A DNA stretch of 8,133 nucleotides, taken from contig HF989441.1 of NCBI GenBank assembly GCA_000432175.1, positions 8,772-16,904 on the forward strand. Direction: 5' to 3'. Below, piece after piece: positions 5,177 through 8,133 of the stretch. Both the position numbers and the translations under genes were made by a program. This DNA comes from Eubacterium sp. CAG:786. Its GTDB lineage: Bacteria > Bacillota > Clostridia > Oscillospirales > Ruminococcaceae. The notes below the pieces were generated by a model. That model ran no database searches and was not told the origin of the DNA. It saw only the letters and a list, made by a program, of their open reading frames with translations. Within the stretch, counting starts at the first letter, position 1. The number at the start of each line of letters is the position of its first letter.

Positions 5177-5467
5177 ATGGAAGATATGCAGCTTTTATCC
5201 AGCGCCATCGTACTCGGTGCGTCCGCACTCGGCGCAGGCACGGCAATGATCGCAGGTCTTGGCCCTGGTATCGGCGAGGGCATCTGCGCAAGTAAGGCAG
5301 TTGAGGCTATCGGCAGACAGCCCGAGGCTTCCGGCGCAGTGACAAGAACAATGATCATCGGCGACGCGCTCGCAGAGACAACAGGTCTGTACGCACTGGT
5401 AATCGCACTGCTTCTCCTTTATGCAAACCCGCTGTTCAGCAACCTTACCGCTCTGTTCAACAAGTAA
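5177..5467 (+). CDS. atpE: ATP synthase F0 subunit c (Na+-type rotor)
   Basis: 96 residues forming a helical hairpin, the subunit of the rotor ring. Helix 1 contains the glycine-rich stretch GASALGAGTAMIAGLGPGIG. The polar loop is GRQPEA (46-51). Helix 2 carries the ion-binding Glu67. The Na+ signature of Ilyobacter tartaricus (Gln32, Val63, Glu65, Ser66, Thr67, Tyr70) maps to Glu34, Leu65, Glu67, Thr68, Thr69 and Tyr72. The helix-1 ligand is therefore Glu, as in the two-carboxylate rotor of Fusobacterium nucleatum. Thr68 and Thr69 support Na+ use, because H+-type rotors usually lack this Ser/Thr-Thr pair. Asp63 adds another acid one helical turn before Glu67. The start is fixed by GGAGG at 5164. 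Na+ coupling is inferred, not shown. Confidence 0.95.
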   Translation: MEDMQLLSSAIVLGASALGAGTAMIAGLGPGIGEGICASKAVEAIGRQPEASGAVTRTMIIGDALAETTGLYALVIALLLLYANPLFSNLTALFNK

Positions 5468-5491
5468 TACCGATAAGGCATATCGCATAAA

Positions 5492-5499
5492 GGGAGGAG
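5492..5499 (+). promoter_or_regulatory. Ribosome binding site that decides the atpF start
   Basis: GGGAGGAG directly abuts an in-frame TTG (5500) but lies 9 nt before ATG 5509, so the ATG is the proper start. Confidence 0.75.
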
Positions 5500-5508
5500 T
5501 TGGAACCC

Positions 5509-6042
5509 ATGCTGACACTCATCAGTGAAAGCGCAGCGCAGGAAGTACTGCCGCTCGTTACCATCGACCCCGGAACTATCGTTTTCACGCTGATAAACAC
5601 GCTGATCATCTTTATCCTTTTCAGGATATTCCTGTTCAAGCCGGTCGGAAAGATGCTGGACAAGCGCAACGAAATGGCTGCGGCTGAGATAGCCGAAGCA
5701 AAGCGCGCCAAGGAGTCCGCAGCAAAGACCGAGCAGGAATACCTCGATAAGCTGGCAAAGGCAAAGGAGGAAGCCGCTGAGATAATGAAGCAGGCTACCG
5801 CCAGAGCGCAGCGCCGCGAGGAAGAGATAATCACCGAAGCTAATCAGAAGGCTGCGGAGATCCGGTCCAAGGCGGAGGAGAACATCGAGCGCGACAGGCA
5901 GCGCGCCGTGAACGAGATAAAGGACGAGATATCCGATATCATCATCATGGCGGCGTCCAGCGTTGTTGAAAAGGAAATTTCCGCGAAGGACAACGAGGCG
6001 CTCATAAACAGCTTCCTCGAGAACGTCGGCACCGCAAAGTGA
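5509..6042 (+). CDS. atpF: ATP synthase F0 subunit b
   Basis: 177 residues, typical for subunit b, the peripheral stalk that holds F1 still against the rotor. After a short outside segment, one membrane helix spans about 22-42 (TIVFTLINTLIIFILFRIFL). The family's LFKPVGKMLDKR boundary follows. From about 50 to 150 the chain is a charged Ala/Glu/Lys coiled coil with many AKAKEEA-like heptads. The C-terminal AASSVVEKEI and final helix are the part that binds delta. A protein of this length with one helix acts as a homodimer in other bacteria. It lies 41 nt after atpE and 21 nt before atpH. No anomalies were noticed. Confidence 0.93.
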   Translation: MLTLISESAAQEVLPLVTIDPGTIVFTLINTLIIFILFRIFLFKPVGKMLDKRNEMAAAEIAEAKRAKESAAKTEQEYLDKLAKAKEEAAEIMKQATARAQRREEEIITEANQKAAEIRSKAEENIERDRQRAVNEIKDEISDIIIMAASSVVEKEISAKDNEALINSFLENVGTAK

Positions 6043-6063
6043 CCGTCGCAGGGAGGAGCTTTT

Positions 6064-6615
6064 ATGAACGACAAGGCTGAAAAAGTATACGCTGAGGCGT
6101 TCTTTGAGCTGTGTACGGAGGAGGCTCCGGAAAGGCTCGGCGACATTCTCGGCGAGATGAACGCGCTTGAAAAGGTGTTCAACGAGGAGCCGGAGTTCAT
6201 CAAGCTGCTGGGTACGCCCACAGTCACCATGGAGGAGAAGCTTGCCATGGTGAGGGACGTCATATCGGAGGGAAAGATCTCCGGGCTGACGGGCAACCTG
6301 CTGTGCGTGCTCACTGAGCGCGGCAGAATGAACTGCTTCAGCGGCATTCTCAAGGATTTCCGCGCGTCGTACAACGACTATTTCAAGATCGCTGAAATCA
6401 CCGTAACTAGCAGCGCTCCGCTGTCGGAGGCTGTTATTGAAAAGATAAGGGCGAAGATGACCGAAGTCACCGGCAGGACCGTTTCCATACGCGAAAAGGT
6501 AGACCCGGCGCTCATCGGCGGCGTCGTTATCGACTACGGCAGCACACGCTGGGACGGCAGTATCCGCTCAAGGCTCGCTGGATTACGCAGGGAGCTTGGC
6601 GGCGTCATCGTCTGA
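6064..6615 (+). CDS. atpH: ATP synthase F1 subunit delta
   Basis: 183 residues, the usual length for delta (OSCP), which joins the peripheral stalk to the top of F1. The N-terminal helical domain starts KVYAEAFFELCTE. The middle has the LLGTPTVTMEEKLAMV and LLCVLTERGRM motifs. The C-terminal domain ends with DPALIGGVVIDYGSTRWDGS and RLAGLRREL, the most conserved delta signature. GGGAGGAG (6051-6058) lies 5 nt before the ATG. It is followed by atpA after 32 nt, the standard order. Confidence 0.93.
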   Translation: MNDKAEKVYAEAFFELCTEEAPERLGDILGEMNALEKVFNEEPEFIKLLGTPTVTMEEKLAMVRDVISEGKISGLTGNLLCVLTERGRMNCFSGILKDFRASYNDYFKIAEITVTSSAPLSEAVIEKIRAKMTEVTGRTVSIREKVDPALIGGVVIDYGSTRWDGSIRSRLAGLRRELGGVIV

Positions 6616-6647
6616 CAGCGTATCACTAAAAGAAAGGGATTGATTTA

Positions 6648-8133
6648 ATGGATCTACGCCCCGATGAAATAACGGGTCTGATAAAGTCCCGGATAAAGAA
6701 CTACAACTCAAAGCTGCAGCTTGCGGACGTGGGCACGGTCGTTACCGTCGGCGACGGTATCGTGCGTATCCACGGGCTTGAAAAGTGCATGCTCAACGAG
6801 CTGCTTGAATTCGACAACGGCGTGCAGTGCATGGCGATGAACCTCGAGCAGGACTTCGTAGGCGCCGTAATGCTCGGCTCCGACGAGGACATCAAGGAAG
6901 GCTCCACCGTCAAGCGCACCGGTCACATCATGTCCGTGCCCGTCGGCGAAGAGCTTCTCGGCAGAGTTGTCAATTCCCTGGGACAGCCCATCGACGGCAA
7001 GGGCGCAATTCTCGCAAAGGAAACACGCCCCATCGAAAAGATCGCTTCTGGTATCATCACCAGAAAGCCTGTTACCGTGCCGCTCCAGACCGGTATCAAG
7101 GCAATTGACAGCATGATCCCGATAGGCAGAGGTCAGCGTGAGCTTATAATCGGCGACCGCCAGACCGGCAAGACTGCCATCGCTATCGATACGATAATCA
7201 ACCAGAAGGGCAAGGACGTTATCTGCATCTATGTCGCCATAGGTCAGAAGAACTCCACAGTCGCCGGCGTTGTTGAGCAGCTCCGCGCAGGGGGCGCGCT
7301 GGATTATTCCATCGTCGTTTCCGCTACCGCTTCGGAGCTGGCGCCGCTGCAGTATATCGCGCCCTATTCCGGCTGCACCATGGGCGAGTACTTCATGGAC
7401 CAGGGCAAGGACGTCCTCGTGGTATACGACGACCTGTCCAAGCACGCCGTGGCTTACCGTACCCTCTCGCTGCTGCTGAAAAGACCGCCAGGACGTGAAG
7501 CGTACCCCGGCGATGTATTCTATCTGCACTCAAGACTTCTCGAGCGTGCCGCAAGACTCAATGAGAACTACGGCGGCGGCTCGCTGACTGCGCTGCCGAT
7601 AATCGAAACGCAGGCAGGCGACGTATCCGCGTATATCCCGACCAACGTAATTTCCATCACCGACGGTCAGATATACCTCGAGAGCGAACTGTTCAACGCC
7701 GGCGTACGCCCCGCAGTTAACCCGGGTATCTCAGTTTCCCGCGTTGGCGGTAATGCACAGATAAAGGCAATGAAGAAGGTCGCAGGTACCCTTAAGCTGG
7801 ATTACTCCCAGTACAGGGAGCTGCAGAGCTTCGCACAGTTCGGTTCCGACCTGGATAAGGATACCAAGGACCGTCTTGCAAAGGGCGAGCGCATCGTTGA
7901 GGTGCTCAAGCAGGATCAGAATTCCCCGCTGGAAGTGGAGGAACAGGTAGTTATCATCTACGCTGTCGTTCACAACTTCCTCAGGGATATCCCCGTGGAG
8001 AAGATAAAGCAGTATCAGACTGACTTGCTGGATCATATCAAGTCCACCGACCCTGAGATACTCACAAGCATAAAGACCGAAAAGGTGATCACCCCCGACA
8101 ACGAGGAGAAGCTGAAGAGCGGCCTCACTGACT
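6648..8133 (+). CDS. atpA: ATP synthase F1 subunit alpha, cut by the window end
   Basis: 495 complete codons are present. The family usually has about 500-505, so only the last few residues are missing. The start MDLRPDEITGLIKSRI is typical for Firmicutes, and AGAAAGGG (6631-6638) lies 9 nt upstream. The beta-barrel domain (about 26-90) is followed by the nucleotide-binding domain with Walker A GDRQTGKT at 169-176. The segment YDDLSKHAVAYRTLSLLLKRPPGREAYPGDVF is the alpha signature. The arginine finger Arg365 sits in SVSRVGG and corresponds to Arg376 of E. coli. The C-terminal helical domain runs from about 375. Alpha subunits bind ATP at non-catalytic sites and supply this Arg to the beta catalytic site. 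The genes for gamma, beta and epsilon should follow beyond the window. Confidence 0.97.
   Translation, partial: MDLRPDEITGLIKSRIKNYNSKLQLADVGTVVTVGDGIVRIHGLEKCMLNELLEFDNGVQCMAMNLEQDFVGAVMLGSDEDIKEGSTVKRTGHIMSVPVGEELLGRVVNSLGQPIDGKGAILAKETRPIEKIASGIITRKPVTVPLQTGIKAIDSMIPIGRGQRELIIGDRQTGKTAIAIDTIINQKGKDVICIYVAIGQKNSTVAGVVEQLRAGGALDYSIVVSATASELAPLQYIAPYSGCTMGEYFMDQGKDVLVVYDDLSKHAVAYRTLSLLLKRPPGREAYPGDVFYLHSRLLERAARLNENYGGGSLTALPIIETQAGDVSAYIPTNVISITDGQIYLESELFNAGVRPAVNPGISVSRVGGNAQIKAMKKVAGTLKLDYSQYRELQSFAQFGSDLDKDTKDRLAKGERIVEVLKQDQNSPLEVEEQVVIIYAVVHNFLRDIPVEKIKQYQTDLLDHIKSTDPEILTSIKTEKVITPDNEEKLKSGLTD

Noticed and set aside
6708..7529. 273-codon minus-strand open frame inside atpA
   Set aside because: It is antisense to an unmistakable atpA, has no ribosome binding site or known motif, and is a codon-bias shadow.

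Overview
The window looks like chromosomal DNA of a gut-type Clostridia bacterium, most likely an Oscillospiraceae/Ruminococcus relative. This placement is by pattern recognition of the proteins; I could not run a search. The signs are strong GGAGG ribosome binding sites, GC-rich third codon positions, AT-rich promoter spacers with sigma-A type boxes, a sugar-binding-protein/GGDEF fusion typical of Clostridia, and a Firmicutes-type atp operon.

Left part, 1-2127. The left edge (1-160) holds no gene. It contains a small perfect hairpin, an imperfect inverted-repeat element built from ATTCCGA heptads, and a 13-bp-stem hairpin that overlaps the stop codon of the first gene. That gene (154-2064, minus strand) encodes a cytoplasmic protein with a LacI-type ligand-binding domain, a GAF-like middle region and an intact GGDEF diguanylate cyclase domain. 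Its promoter (TTGATT-17-TACAAT) lies just upstream and overlaps the alternative upstream start codons, which argues for the GTG at 2064.

Middle part, 2128-3638. An AT-rich divergent intergenic region carries a strong forward promoter (TTGACA-17-TATCAT, 2300-2328) and, after it, a palindrome and a hairpin. The transcript then runs into two apparent gene remnants. The first is the C-terminal tail of a polysaccharide (peptidoglycan) deacetylase. The second is a bactofilin-like gene that seems to have lost its middle and that shifts frame at a CCCC tract. An intact gene for a single-pass membrane-anchored protein of unknown function follows.

Right part, 3638-8133. This is the start of an F-type ATP synthase operon: an AtpZ-like two-helix protein, subunit I (atpI), then atpB (a), atpE (c), atpF (b), atpH (delta) and atpA (alpha, cut by the window end only a few codons before its expected stop). 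Genes for gamma, beta and epsilon should follow outside the window. The c subunit carries the Na+-binding signature of Ilyobacter-type rotors, with Glu instead of Gln at the helix-1 ligand. That gives the two-carboxylate arrangement known from Fusobacterium nucleatum, so the enzyme is probably Na+-coupled. In a fermenting anaerobe it may work partly as an ATP-driven Na+ pump.

The envelope-type genes and the atp genes are tightly packed on one strand: the stop of the membrane-protein gene overlaps the start of the AtpZ-like gene. The promoter at 2300 may therefore feed the atp operon through the decayed genes. I see no other convincing promoter ahead of atpB.
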